A stretch of DNA of 64,000 nucleotides from positions 10,012 through 74,011 of the forward strand of contig ML769544.1 of NCBI GenBank assembly GCA_009733575.1, written 5' to 3'. The position numbers and the translations under genes were made by a program. Shown piece after piece: positions 21,060 to 32,588 of the stretch (positions are counted from its first letter, which is position 1; every line of letters begins with the position of its first letter). The notes under the pieces were generated by a model. That model saw nothing but the letters and a program-made list of their open reading frames with translations. It did no database searches and had not been told where the DNA came from. The DNA comes from Gymnopus androsaceus JB14. Its lineage: Eukaryota; Basidiomycota; Agaricomycetes; Agaricales; Omphalotaceae.

Positions 21060-23273
21060 ATGGCATCTTCTGTGTTCTACAAATTCAACTCTCGCAAAGA
21101 CGAGTCCCGTGTGTCGTTCGACGGGACTGGCATCTCAGTTTTCGATCTGAAGAGGGATATCATATTGGCGCACAACATGGCCAAGGCCAACGATTTCGAC
21201 TTGAAAGTCATTGACGGAGACTCCAAGGAAGGTGTGTATCAAGTGCAGTGTTCTTGTTCAAATGCTGAAAGATTCTGAATATTCTTCTCTATTTTAGAAA
21301 TTCTAGACGATACCACTATCATCCCCAGGTCTTCGTTTGTCATTATCAAACGTGTTCCCGCTGCTCGACCAGGGAAGGGCAAAGCTTCCATGTATGTTGC
21401 GGGCGCAGCCAATATGGTTCCAACCTCGGAACCAGCACAACGAGCTGCTGGTTTTTACAAGGGTGCCATGTCAAAGCGATTCGACGGAAAGGACGAATCT
21501 CAAAACAAACCTGGGACGGTGCGTTTCTGACTCTGTTCACTGATTCAATAGTGTCGCTAAATAGTTTCCATCTTCTCAGTCTTCAAATACGGCCACTCCA
21601 GTAAAGAATAACGTGACAAACGAGGATGAAGCAGCAGCTATGAGCGCCATGTTTCAAGCGCAAACAGCAAATTGGGAGGAAGCCCAGGAACAAATGTCAC
21701 AGTCAGTTGGTTGTTTCTTTGTCGTTGTTCCACCATCTCTTCCAGCCTTAGCGGTTTTCTTCTGTTTTTGTCCACGTAGTAGTTCGACGTCTAATGATTA
21801 TATTCCTATTTTCTCTACCTATCTATGCCTGCCTTCAAATTTACATCGACCTACTCAGTGCTACACGCATTTTCAACCCCTCGCGAGGGCCGCCGCGCCC
21901 AGGAGCTAAGCCAGGTCCATCGCCGTATCAACCCCCAGATCGACCATTACCTGCGAGTTATGTGTGCTACCGATGTGGACAGAAAGGTGTACGCTCTCGC
22001 GTTTGTCGAAGCGCGGAATGAATACTAATTCATATGTTTCTTTCAAGGTCACTGGATAAAGGACTGTCCTACCAACAGTGACCGCGAATTTGACCACAAA
22101 CCACGAATCAAGCGGACGACCGGTATACCAAGGAGTATGCTCAAGGCTGTAGAGAATATCAACAATGGAGAACTGGGACAGGGAGTTATGGTTACTCCAG
22201 AGGGAGGCTACGTCGTCGCCCAACCCGATGTGTGAGTATTTATTCCTTGTTTCTTAACGCGTACAATAATTCAACTTCATATCTCTATTTTGTAGAGCGT
22301 CCTGGCAGAAACAAGTATCGCGAACGAACAAGGTCCTCACTGCTGCAGAGGTGCGAGAGCGAAACGCACCTTCCGATCCTACCTTGGTTTGTCCAGTCGA
22401 CAATAAACTCTTCCGTGACGCAGTAAAGACGCCATGTTGTGGTACCTGCTACTGCGAGGACTGCATTCAAACGCATTTATTGGAGAGAGACTTTATCTGT
22501 CCCAACTGCGGCAAGAAAATTGCAAGTCTGGATAAGCTGGTTCCAGATCTAGCAGAGCGGCGGAGGGTCGGGGACTATATCGAGAATGCTATCGAAGAGA
22601 GTAGAAGGGAGGCTGCTGCGACAGATGAGATGGAGGATGATACTACGAAGGTGATACATAATCCGTTATATCTTGATTTTCTTTCTTACCTCTATCTCTC
22701 TCTCAGGAAACAATCAACCTTGAGCAAGACTTTTACTCTGATCAACAACCTGGAATGGACGTACAACAAATGCTTGTTTCGAGCATTCCTCAAATCCAGG
22801 CGCAGATATCGCAAATATCTGTCATGCTCCAAAACCCATCTCTGCCACCTCAAGTCCGTCAGCAGACGGAGATGCAGCAGGAGCAGTTGAAAATGCAGTT
22901 GCAGCAAGCGCAAACGATGAGTGTCGCTTTCGCCGAGTTTCAACAGCAGCAACAAGCTCAGCAGATGCAGATGCAGAATATGAATATGGGTATGCAGCAG
23001 CAACAGCAGGGGGCAATGGGCGGTGGAATGGGCTTCAATAATATGCAACAAGGTTGGGTTGGATCTAGTGGTTCTGGAAACGTGGCAGGCGGAGGCGGGA
23101 ATTTGTATCCACCCCAAGGAGGTCCTGGGCAAGTTGGCCCAGACTCGGCCTATCAGAGGCTGCCAGTGAATAATCGGAGACGGAACTTGAAGCGAGATAG
23201 GCCGTCAGACTTTTTGGAGATTGGAAACGGCGCAAGTGAAGGTGATGCAAAGGCTGCAAGGTATTGGGAGTGA
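21060..23273 (+). CDS. MPE1: Mpe1/RBBP6-type subunit of the mRNA cleavage and polyadenylation factor
   Basis: Nuclear pre-mRNA 3'-end processing protein. Exons 21060-21231, 21298-21518, 21580-21701, 21859-21986, 22048-22231, 22296-22650 and 22707-23273 join in frame. The N-terminal DWNN ubiquitin-like domain (SSVFYKFNSRKDESRVSFDG to SFVIIKRVPA) is followed by a CCHC zinc knuckle (CYRCGQKGHWIKDCP), which is interrupted by an intron. Next is a RING/U-box-type domain with CPVDNKLFRDAVKTPCC, CEDCIQTHL and CPNCGKKI. The C-terminal ~170 residues are Gln/Met-rich low complexity (QQQQQAQQMQMQNMNM) and Gly-rich. This domain order is diagnostic of Mpe1/RBBP6. No frame damage was seen. The gene ends about 630 bp before the first pheromone receptor. 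Confidence 0.94.
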
Positions 23274-23681
23274 TTGAAATGTACTCGTATTCAATACCTA
23301 TATTTACGTAGAGCCAATGTTATTACTATTAGCCCTTTAATTTGAGCAAAAACGCGAAAGGTCAAAGCAGTACATATCAGGTACGTAATTCGGATTTCAC
23401 CTTTTACTTCCGATCATCCGACTCTCTTGACCACCCACTACTCGTCGCTTTTATTGGGTTCCATAGGTCTCCTACTCAAGTGAAATCCTCTTCACTCTCG
23501 AACCGGACGTGGATCTTGTCAGGCTGAGTTTAGGCTCTAAGTTCCCTCTACGCGATGCTACTTTACTGAATTCTGTGCTATACGTATTGATAGAAGCTGT
23601 ATTGCTTTGTTTATTTTGAACTCTCCGGGTGCAGAATGATTGCAATGTGGCCATGTTACCATGTTACTACTATGACTTACT

Positions 23682-23825
23682 GAAAAGGGGACAAGGTCAA
23701 TGATGCGATCCCGTCCACGCTGGGATGGTTGTTGCCCATTCCTGCAACGAAATTCTTGCGAAATTCAAAGCTTTGACAACAATTCAAGGATGAGGCTGCA
23801 CAAGCTACTCGAAAGGGGACAAGGG
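23682..23825. promoter_or_regulatory. Repeated GAAAGGGGACAAGG boxes upstream of the receptor
   Basis: GAAAAGGGGACAAGG at 23,682-23,696 is repeated as GAAAGGGGACAAGG at 23,811-23,824, 80-220 bp before the receptor start. The ACAAGGG core resembles HMG-box pheromone response elements (ACAAAGGGA in smut fungi) but is not identical. A regulatory role is only suggested. Confidence 0.3.
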
Positions 23826-23904
23826 TTTTTCTAACCGAGCGTTATAAGGTCTGGCAGTCTAGGATCTTTCCTCCTAGATCTTACATCTACCACTGCTGCG
23901 CACG

Positions 23905-25379
23905 ATGTTCCCTCCAACAGATCCTCTGTATCCTTACTTTTCGATTTTATCCTTCTTCAGTTTCCTCCTGCCTCTCATACCTCTTACTTGGCACCTCCAA
24001 GGTGAGCACAGCCAAGTAAATATTGCGCTCGCCAACTTATCGGTATCATAATTGAAGCCTGGAACTCCGCTTCTTGTTTCTACATGGCCTGGACGTCAAT
24101 AATGGGCCTCATAAATTTTGTCAACTCTATCGTATGGGCTGGAAATGTCTTGGACGTGGCTCCCGTGTGGTGTGATATATGTGCGTCGGACTATTTTAAT
24201 TGGGCAATAGAGCAGCATGAACTAAATTGTTGTTCTCTGTAGCCACGCGCATTTCCCTTGCGGGGACTTATGCCCTCCCTCTAGGCTCCATGTGCATTGT
24301 TCGTCGTCTCTACCTCATTGCAAGCGCAAAGACAGCTCTAACACGTATTGAAGTCAGTATTTCTTTCTGCATAAGTAGTATTTGCTTAACGAAAGCCATT
24401 TTAGAGGCGCCGTGCCTTAATCTTCGATACCATCGTGTGTTTGATAGTTCCTCTTGTTCTTTCGGCCTTGCGTGAGTATTCAGATCCTTCTCTCTGATGA
24501 ACGAACTCAATTTATATGACTAGGATATATCGTTCAAGGTCGTCGCTACATAATCTATCAGGAAATCGGATGCATCGATTACACATATCGTTCAGCTGCA
24601 GCACTAATTCTCATTAATTTACCACCTATAGCTTCGGGCCTTGTCTCGGCATATTACGATGGTATGTCATGAGAATCTCTGAGCTTAAGTGATTTAATGC
24701 GAGTTCCTCTTAGTTCGATGCCTAACCGCTCTTTTTCGACACTATCAAGAGCTAAAAGATTCCTTCGACTCCGCCAATGCTGATGAAGAATTCACCTCAG
24801 ATCGATTTATTCCTATAGTATTGTTTACGGTTTTGGAGATGATTTCTGTCACTCCCATTGCTATCAGCGCCCTTGCGTTTAATTTTTCCATGGGCTTGCA
24901 ACCTTGGATCAGCTGGGAACATGTTCATGCTTCGTTTGCTATCATTCCCGTTTCCCCTTCTGATGTATGGAGGAGCAGTCCCTTGAGAGCGTCCTCACTT
25001 GAAATGCGACGATGGGTCACCTCTGGATGTGGCGTCGTGATATTTCTGTTTTTTGGGACTACCAAGGAGGCCAGGAAGCATTATTCTGTGGCATTTTTTA
25101 GATTACGCTGCTTACTGGGACGAGATGTACCAACAAGCACTAGCAACGAAAGGTAAGCACGTACTACCCGCCCACCTAACTCAAACGTGCAATATCCAGC
25201 TGACGAGCTTTCTCTCCTGTAGTCACGAAACTCCCGACAACTCTTTGTCATCGATAGAGCTGGCAGACCTTCCAATCATTGACATACGTCGAGAATTTTC
25301 GCAGACAAATAGTGGAAATTTCAGTAGGCATATTCAAGACCTGCCCGTTCTTGATATATCTTCCCAAAATATGGTATAA
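23905..25379 (+). CDS. STE3-like lipopeptide pheromone receptor, copy 1
   Basis: Seven-transmembrane class D GPCR of the fungal STE3 type, which binds farnesylated mating peptides and signals to the MAPK cascade. Exons 23905-24001, 24058-24180, 24243-24352, 24405-24471, 24524-24661, 24714-25152 and 25223-25379 sum to 376 residues. Diagnostic segments are PLIPLTWHLQAWNS (TM1 to TM2), NFVNSIVWAGNVLDVAPVWC followed by DISTR, IVRRLYLIAS, RYIVQGRRYIIYQEIGC, GLQPWISWEHVHASFA and GVVIFLFFGTTKEARKHY. The cytosolic tail is short and ends SSQNM V. Intron 1 and its borders are almost identical to those of the second receptor at 34,768. It could be a B mating-type receptor or one of the non-mating STE3 paralogs common in Agaricomycetes; the sequence alone does not decide. 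Confidence 0.93.
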
Positions 25380-26748
25380 GGTCACCACCGCCCGCAAAGT
25401 TCTAAAATATTTGAACCGCAAAGCAATATAAGCATAGCATGTACTTGTACTTGTAAATGTTATGGTATGTAATTATGATATTAATTCATACCTAGCATCT
25501 TCCTTGCCGAGAAACGTCCTTCCACCCAATTAATGTCGTTAATTGTAATGTTCCTTATTCGAGTTTTTCCTCAAGTTTGGTCTCTGATTTCAAGTTGACG
25601 GGCAGGGTATACTCAGCCCTGCTGAGAGCCTTAATGGATATTGGGTGCTTTCCTCACGGGTCCCCTATGCTGGAAGCTTGATCGTTTGTTCGGCAGACGT
25701 CGAGAGATGGCGGGTAGATGAGACTAGAGGGAAATGAAGAGTAGATCAGGGTATACGGGAGTGATATTCAATCGATATCATTACTTCTTGATAGGGGTAG
25801 CTCCATCGATGTTTATTTTAATGAAGTGAGTACTGCGAATACTAGTATTGGGTTGCGGGTGAAGTTGCGCTAGCCTATAATTCAATTGTTCATAGTGGGT
25901 CTCCTTGTGGATAAAACTATTGAGAAACCCTGATTTTTGTCTTCTTGTACTGACTTTGTACTGACCTTCAATTGTTTTGCCTTTCTTTGTGTGGACTCGG
26001 CTTCCGCACTCCGCAACCAGCAGCTTGATTATACGGTGCCCGATGTACTCGGCGGGCGGGGGCGATATGGAGGCGTTCTGGCACGAATAAACTAAGTATA
26101 TAGTTCTAGTATATAAAAGGCCTCGGGAAAGGAGAGAACGATGATGCTTTGGGGAAAATGGAAATGGTTTCAGGTTTCGAGTTGTATGTCGAGGAAGCCG
26201 CGACGAAGGTGGAAAGAGGGACGATGCGGCACCTTTGGGGAAATTGTCATGATTCCCATATCGAGTATGTATGTAGGAGCTCACACGGAAGCCGCGATGC
26301 AGAACTTGAAGAAGATTCTTGTCGGAAGTTACTCACTTGCTCAACGCAGCTTACCGACTGCATATTTGACCAGAGCAGTCTATACTAGGTTAGCTTGTTG
26401 TTGATTCACTTTGTCCAATCTATCAGCGTCTTATTTAAACAAACCTTAAAAGTAGAGTTGATGATACGGTCAGACAACCTAGCTCTTTAAATTTTAGAAC
26501 CCAAAGCATATTTCCCACACTCAAAAGCTAGGGCGTGAAACATGAGTTGTTTCGTGAGACTTCATTCGAGTGACTCGTGCATATGGTCACGGTTGAGTTA
26601 AAAATTTTCGTGAATTGTGTTACAACTTCAGGTCATTAAAGCGTAAAGAAATCTTCGAAAGCACCGTAAGTAAAAACCCCAATGAGATATGTAAAGTATA
26701 AGCAGAAGTGTGGTATGTTATAGTGGCGAAGCAGCCATCATTGATACT
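25380..26748. other. Intergenic region downstream of receptor 1
   Basis: A minus-strand open frame at 25,781-26,284 (167 codons, basic, no domain) and short plus frames are present. I looked for a 40-70 residue pheromone precursor ending in a CaaX box and found none convincing. One C-G-M-L-stop at about 26,709-26,723 has only a 13-codon frame. Confidence 0.5.
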
Positions 26749-28617
26749 TTAGACTTTTTCATCGTGATGGTCCTCGTGCGTGTGCGCATCGCCAGTCATA
26801 CCCATCTCCTGAGCAAATGTCTTCGTCGGTCTCCAAGCGGCAGACGTCCTCGGCGTAGTCTCCGCCATCATCTGATCTACTTGCTCCAACGAGAGACCCT
26901 TGGTCTCTGGAATCAAGAAGTACGCATAGAGGAAGCAACACCCACAGAGACTTCCCCAAACCCAGAACACGTTGGACCGGAGGTTGCCGAAGTTAGGGCC
27001 GACCATGTAGGGGGTGATAACTGCGATAATGGTGTTCCATAGCCAGTTGGAGGCGGTAGACAGGGCGACACCACGCGAACGGATTTGAATGGGGAAGATT
27101 TCGCCGACAACGACCCAGGCGGCAGGTCCCCAAGTAGGACTGCAAGGAGACATTTCGATTAAGCTGAGAATACGAGAACAGAATATAGAAGACACATACA
27201 GCAAAGAAGAAGATGTAGATGGCGATGAAGGCTACTTGGGCGTTAACAGCGCCGATGTTGTTGGGAACGGTACTACTACCAACTGTGTGGATCTCTGGAG
27301 AACAGAACGATAATTAGTGAACTTTGGGAAGCAAAAACGGAAAGAAATATTACATACTGTTGAAGCCGACAGTGTCACCAACAGCACCAACAATGATTTG
27401 ACAGATGAACATGCCAAGAGCACCCCAGATCAAGAGCGGGCGACGTCCTACTTTTTCCATGGCGATGAAGGAAAGAGGAGTCGAGCAGACATTGATGATG
27501 GTGAAGATCATGGAAGTGAGGAAGGTGTTGGAAATGGCACCGGTGGACGCGAGGAAAGGTGTCGAGAAGTAGAAGATGAAAGTTGACACCGGTCCACTGT
27601 TGCATCATTTGGAGGGAGGTACCGAGGATGGTTTTGCGGAGGTTGGAGTTGGAAGTCCGTAGACCACCGGTGAAGCACTGCTTCCAAGACCCAAAGTAGC
27701 CAGTGTCGGGAATGAGCGCTCTTTCGTACTCGAGATTGGCGACAATTTCGGAGAGCTCGTCTTCGATGTAATCCGAGTCGCCGGGCTGACCACGAAGAAG
27801 AGAGAGAGTATGGCGTGCACGGTCAAGCTGGCCCTTCTTGACGTAGAATCGTGGAGAGTCTGGCAATAAAAACAGACCGATTGCAAGGATAAGACCCCAT
27901 GCAAACTGGATACCAATGGGAATGCGGTATGAGCCTGTATCGGTGCGCTTTTCGGTGGCAAAGGCCACGCAAGAAGCCAACATGAGACCGATGGTGATAC
28001 AAAACTGATATCCTGACACAATGGCACCACGGACTTTGCGAGGACTGATCTCGGACACTGAGAAGGGTAATGTTAGCCTGACAAGAAATGGAGGAGGCGA
28101 AGAACGTACTGTAAAGGACGATAATAGCCGAAACAAAGCCTACACCGAAGCCAGCAACGAGCCGGCCAGCTACGATGACACCAAGACCGTGAGTGTGGCA
28201 TATTTGGATAACGACACCGATAATGTAGATGAAGCAACCAGCGATGATAGTGGGACGACGACCATACCACTCTGCCAAGTCACCGGCAATGAGTGCACCA
28301 AAGAAGGTACCGGCGGAGAGGATGGAAACGATGAGCGAATTGTGAGGACTGGTGAGTAGCGTTGCGTTGGGACCTTCAATGGAATGAATGAAGACCAGGT
28401 CGGCAGTGACACCGTTAATGTAACCAGAATCATAACCGAAGAAGATACCACCAAAACTGAATGGAAAAATGAGAACCGCGAAAAATTTCACAGCAAAGAC
28501 GAGTACTCACGCAGCAAAGGCGCACATGAGATACGCCCTGACCGTCACCGGAGCCTCAATACGGTTGACATCGCTCGTAGCGTGAAGTCCTGCGTTCTTG
28601 GATTTGAGATCGGCCAT
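26749..28617 (-). CDS. Hexose (MFS sugar-porter) transporter with two apparent frameshifts
   Basis: Plasma-membrane proton-sugar symporter of the major facilitator superfamily with 12 predicted helices. From MADLKSKNAGLHATSD (ATG 28617) exons give FGGIFFGYDSGYINGV (TM1), DLAEWYGRRPTI (signature D-x5-GRR), VSEISPRKVRGA (PESPR-type motif), LLPDSPRFYVKKGQ, LQMMQQWTGVNF, KVGRRPLL, WGPAAWVVVGEIFP and LIPETKGLSLEQVDQMM, with a His/Asp-rich end HEDHHDEKV. Conservation requires one extra base near 27,579-27,581 (AACTTTCATC for NFIF) and another near 27,134-27,139 (TCCTACTTGG where S-T-W-G is expected). Both are single-base insertions in invariant segments. All other blocks are intact. The substrate is probably glucose or another hexose, by family. 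Confidence 0.85.
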
Positions 28618-31600
28618 CGTTGAACTACCAATGTCTCTGCAGGTGGGAGTAAGGAAGCAAGAGAGGATAACACACACTCTGGCTTTTGTACCTGCCGGAG
28701 TCTCAGTCCGGGTCTTACCTACTCAACTGTCTCTCCGGATCTCGTGAAAAGATCGGTAGCGTATGCTTCCTTCAATCTAACAATTTGTTCCCATCAAAGC
28801 GTCCCTCCACAATAATTCACTTCTCCACTCGTATGTTTCCCCACATCTCCCCTCGCCGCGCGTCCCTAGAACAATGCACTTCGGTCGCTTGTGGGTATGA
28901 ATACTTGATTTTTTTTTGGAATTTTTTTGTGTTGCCTCCTCGTGTCGTAAATTGACCTTGTGGCCCTATTCATCCCTATTCATTCAACGACATGTCATGT
29001 GCGGTGGCGAATTCAGTCCGGTGAACGGTCTGCTTTGATGAGCACTCCCGCCTTCTCATGCAAAGGCAATCAATCCACGATACGGCAAGTAGATTTATCA
29101 CTAATACCAATATTTTCGGTGGACGAGTGGAACGATGTTGGATGCGATTTTTACTTGAGCGTACGTCTCCACGAAAATGTTCTGCGGACAATTACGCCTG
29201 GGTTCGATCGATCCTCGTTTAGCTGTCGCCGCTGTAGAGTGGCGGCCGGGAAAATGGAGGGCGGGGTAAGGGGTAGGTCCGATGATGTCGGCATGTGAAC
29301 CGACTGGAGTATGGGGTAGTATGGGGAACATCTGTAGAACATTACAACAGTGAGCGCCGTCCGTTCTGCGGAACTCGGAAATGAAAACTGACAGAAATGA
29401 AGACACAGCAAGCATCAATTCTTCCAGTAACGGCTATCCTGAAAAGTAACCGTGCCGAACTCAGCTCCGAGCATTCCGCCGATGTAGTGCTCTTGGCTCC
29501 AGAGCCCAGAGCTCTCTCCCAAGTTTTGAATGTACTGAAAGAGTCAATGAAAGCAATCGATATGTGGATATCGGTACCTGGTACCTTTTGGCGGGTATTC
29601 ATTCCCGTAAACAGGAGAGTTTCAAAATTATGGTCATGCTCTACCGAACAAGTCCGCGCCCTGCGCGTACCCTGCCATGGTGAAGGTGCCGGGTACAGTT
29701 CGGAGCGATTTATTGCGGAGGACATAACCTTCCAGATCCTTCGCGCCTGTATGATTGAGGCTATAACACAAGTATTGTCCATAGGCTCCAGACCCACCTA
29801 TTCAACTCATATTCTGACGACTGCATTCAATTCCGATTTTGACAGAGCTCCGGTACCGGTCAAAAAGTACCCCAGTTTTGGCCATTTGAGGTGCGAATTT
29901 TGTTTCTGCGGCCACTATGGTGCGAATTTGGATAAGGCCTTCTCACCTATTATCAGGGGTCCTGCCAAGGACCGCCGTGAATGTATCTCTCCAGATCCTA
30001 TGTTACCTGCGAATCCAGATTGAAGAGATGTAGCTATGCACCATCGAAGCTGTAACGAGAAGATTGCTTATTATATATCTGAGAAGTAGACGATTCAAAT
30101 GAGCATGGTGCCTTATAGAGAAAGAACTCTACCTTAAGACCAAGTTACTTTTCCTCCCCATCTAGCTCAACGACGGAGAACATACCAACCAACTTACGGT
30201 GACACGACGAACAAGTCTTTCGACTCATCTCTATCCAGCATTACTTCTTGATGTGCGTCGGAAACGTGAATGATTGAAAAAAAGCATAGTGGAATAATAG
30301 TAGGTTGACTCCGAGGTCCTCAAAGCATCAACGCGCGGCGTGTCTTCCAAACAAATCTATTAACGAGTTTAGCGGGAAATGTTCATTCTTTGGATTGTTA
30401 ACGACGAACGCACCAGTCCAATGATCGTCCGGAAGTACACCTCCCACCTCCCACCTCCCACCTCCCATGTTCACCTTCTGACCAGTCAAGTGCTACAGCC
30501 CTCGAGTCTAATCTTCATCATCACAAGATTTCTAGCTTCTCGTTCCGGCCCATTGTCCGAGAATCACTATGACATCTCCCCAGATTCAAACTTCGGTCGC
30601 GAACCGACACGTTAGAGCGCGGAAAACCTGGTGTCCGCGGGGACAACGACATAAAGATGTAAAGGAATGCCGAGACAGAAGGATTCAAGGAAGGAAAGAG
30701 AAGGAGAGACGAAGATGCTAGAGTGGTTACAGGAAGAGAAAAGGAGCCGTAGATGCAAAAGATGAAGTGATAACAAACCAACGCTATCCCAATCAAATGG
30801 AGTCGTAGCCTCCTTCCAGTTCCCCTATTGCTCTAAGTAAGACGAGTCGACAGGTTCAAGTTTCGGTCCACTTTCAAGTACGTGGCACGACCGTCCAGGT
30901 CTAGCCGCCTAGTCCAAAGTCCTGCATACAATAGAGAAGAAAAACCAGAACTGAAATGATCGTGAATGGAGTGGGGTGGTCGAATGGTGGAAGGCGGAGT
31001 CGAGAGATGGTCTGAAGTGAAATAGAAGAATAAAAAGGCGGCGCCGGAGACAACCAGTGAACATGAATACTGTCAGCCAATTCAAGAAGAAATTACACGT
31101 ACCGTAATCGTACAGCCTTGTTTCCGAGCTATATACATAGTAGTCAGCGATAGTGACCATCCCGATGAGCAGAAAACCTACCGAATCGGATTGCACTTCC
31201 TCGACCTATCTCTCCCAGTATGCTTTTCTTGCGCTTTAAGCCACATTATCGGATCACGATAAGTTTCTCCGATCCTTCTTGCGGAACATGAGCAGCTTGC
31301 TCCTCCATGCGCTTTATGCCAAGTCTTGCTGGCATCCGTAGCAGTTGAACAGTGATCGCCAAAGCCTGATTGCAGCCTATCGTAGGAAGGCAATGAGCAA
31401 GGACGGTGACGATGACGGAGAGCGATCAAAAAGAATGGTAAAGATAGTTGCTGGGTTCTTAGTCCTGAAAACAACCGACCATTAACCATCAAACAACGGA
31501 ACAAGATGGAGAGGAGCAGGACAATGAAGAGGGGTAGCTAGCGCACCCATTCTTTTATTCGCATCCGCTGCTACCACACAAGCCCTAAAGTAGTCATGGG

Positions 31601-32588
31601 ATGAAGGGGTTAGTATCACGGATGGTAGCGGATGGTGCTACCGCTGAAGGCTCGTCGACTCTATGAGACTAATACGGCGCGCTAAGAACGCGTTCGGAAG
31701 GCCAGCGGCCAAAACTGAGTCTGAAGCATTTGATAAAGTCTTGAGTATGGGTCTCGCGTCGTCGCGTCCAGGTGCGGTTTCGTCGAGATTCGAGCAAAGT
31801 CATCGACAAAGTCCTGAAAGTGTCATTGTATACGATACTTGATATGGGACAATTCGAAAATAGGAACACTAGATTTTGGACACCTAATATGTAGAGGAGA
31901 AAAGGAAGGATATGAGTTTTGGAGCAATTCCAGGTTTTAAACGGGCTTTATAAAAGGAATAACAAATCAAATGACCAAGGAAGAGCTCCTCACGTCATTT
32001 TCGCTATTGAACGACCCGCATACGGCCCGTGTAGAACTTTCTCCAATGCATTATATTCTTCCAAGCTCTGGGTAAGAGCACGAGTCAAAGTGCGTCGCCA
32101 TTCAATACGGCTCTTCTAGCGATAGATGAACGCATGGATCAAGCTAGTGAGGTAAGAAACTAAAAGAAATGCTTACCGAGTTCCTCTATCTTCGTGTCGT
32201 GTGAGCACAATGGTTCGAACATAAGTTCACTTCGTCCAAATCTTGTACTTGGGAATAGAATTTCTTTAGATCCATTGCGAGCCAAAGACAGCCTTTTTGC
32301 GCGAAGCTCAGAATTGAGATCAGAGGAAATTACTTGTTAAGAAAAATTCATGCTGTTGCCAAGCTCCTGTTTGAGATAAGAGCCATCAGGGGACGACAGA
32401 GAGTAGTACACACATCCCAGGGAGGAATTGCAATGATGGTTGTTGTAGATGATGAAGGCGACTACCTGGCGACAAAGTATCCGCAAGCGCCTGCGCGCCG
32501 CGAACAGCCGGGCGCTTACAACTTCGCAACATTGACTACGTGTCTTTAATTCTTACCGTCATCTTCACCGCTCTTTACTTGCCTTTTT
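28618..32588. other. 4 kb gene-poor region
   Basis: No gene with a recognisable domain was found. On the minus strand at about 29,415-29,690 frames such as MAGYAQGADLFGR and YIQNLGESSGLWSQEHYIGG look protein-like and could be a small spliced gene ending at 29,415, but they need a non-canonical (GC) donor and I cannot name a family. The plus frame 29,397-30,023 lies opposite it and is likely a shadow. Other frames at 30,500-31,870 are short and unrecognised. Confidence 0.4.
30438..30465. repeat. (CACCTCC)4 microsatellite
   Basis: Four perfect copies of the heptamer CACCTCC stand in tandem, outside any recognised gene. Confidence 0.85.

Noticed and set aside
25781..26284. 167-codon minus-strand frame downstream of receptor 1
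   Set aside because: Basic, no domain, no CaaX end and no support from splicing or neighbours.
25380..26748. Pheromone precursor with CaaX end near receptor 1
   Set aside because: The only candidate, C-G-M-L-stop at about 26,709-26,723, has a 13-codon frame and a non-aliphatic CaaX position. No other convincing candidate was found in the parts scanned by eye.
29397..30023. 208-codon plus-strand frame
   Set aside because: No domain, unusual composition and it overlaps better-looking minus-strand frames. Probably chance.
30438..30465. Possible CRISPR-like repeat
   Set aside because: It is a simple heptamer microsatellite without spacers, in a eukaryotic genome.
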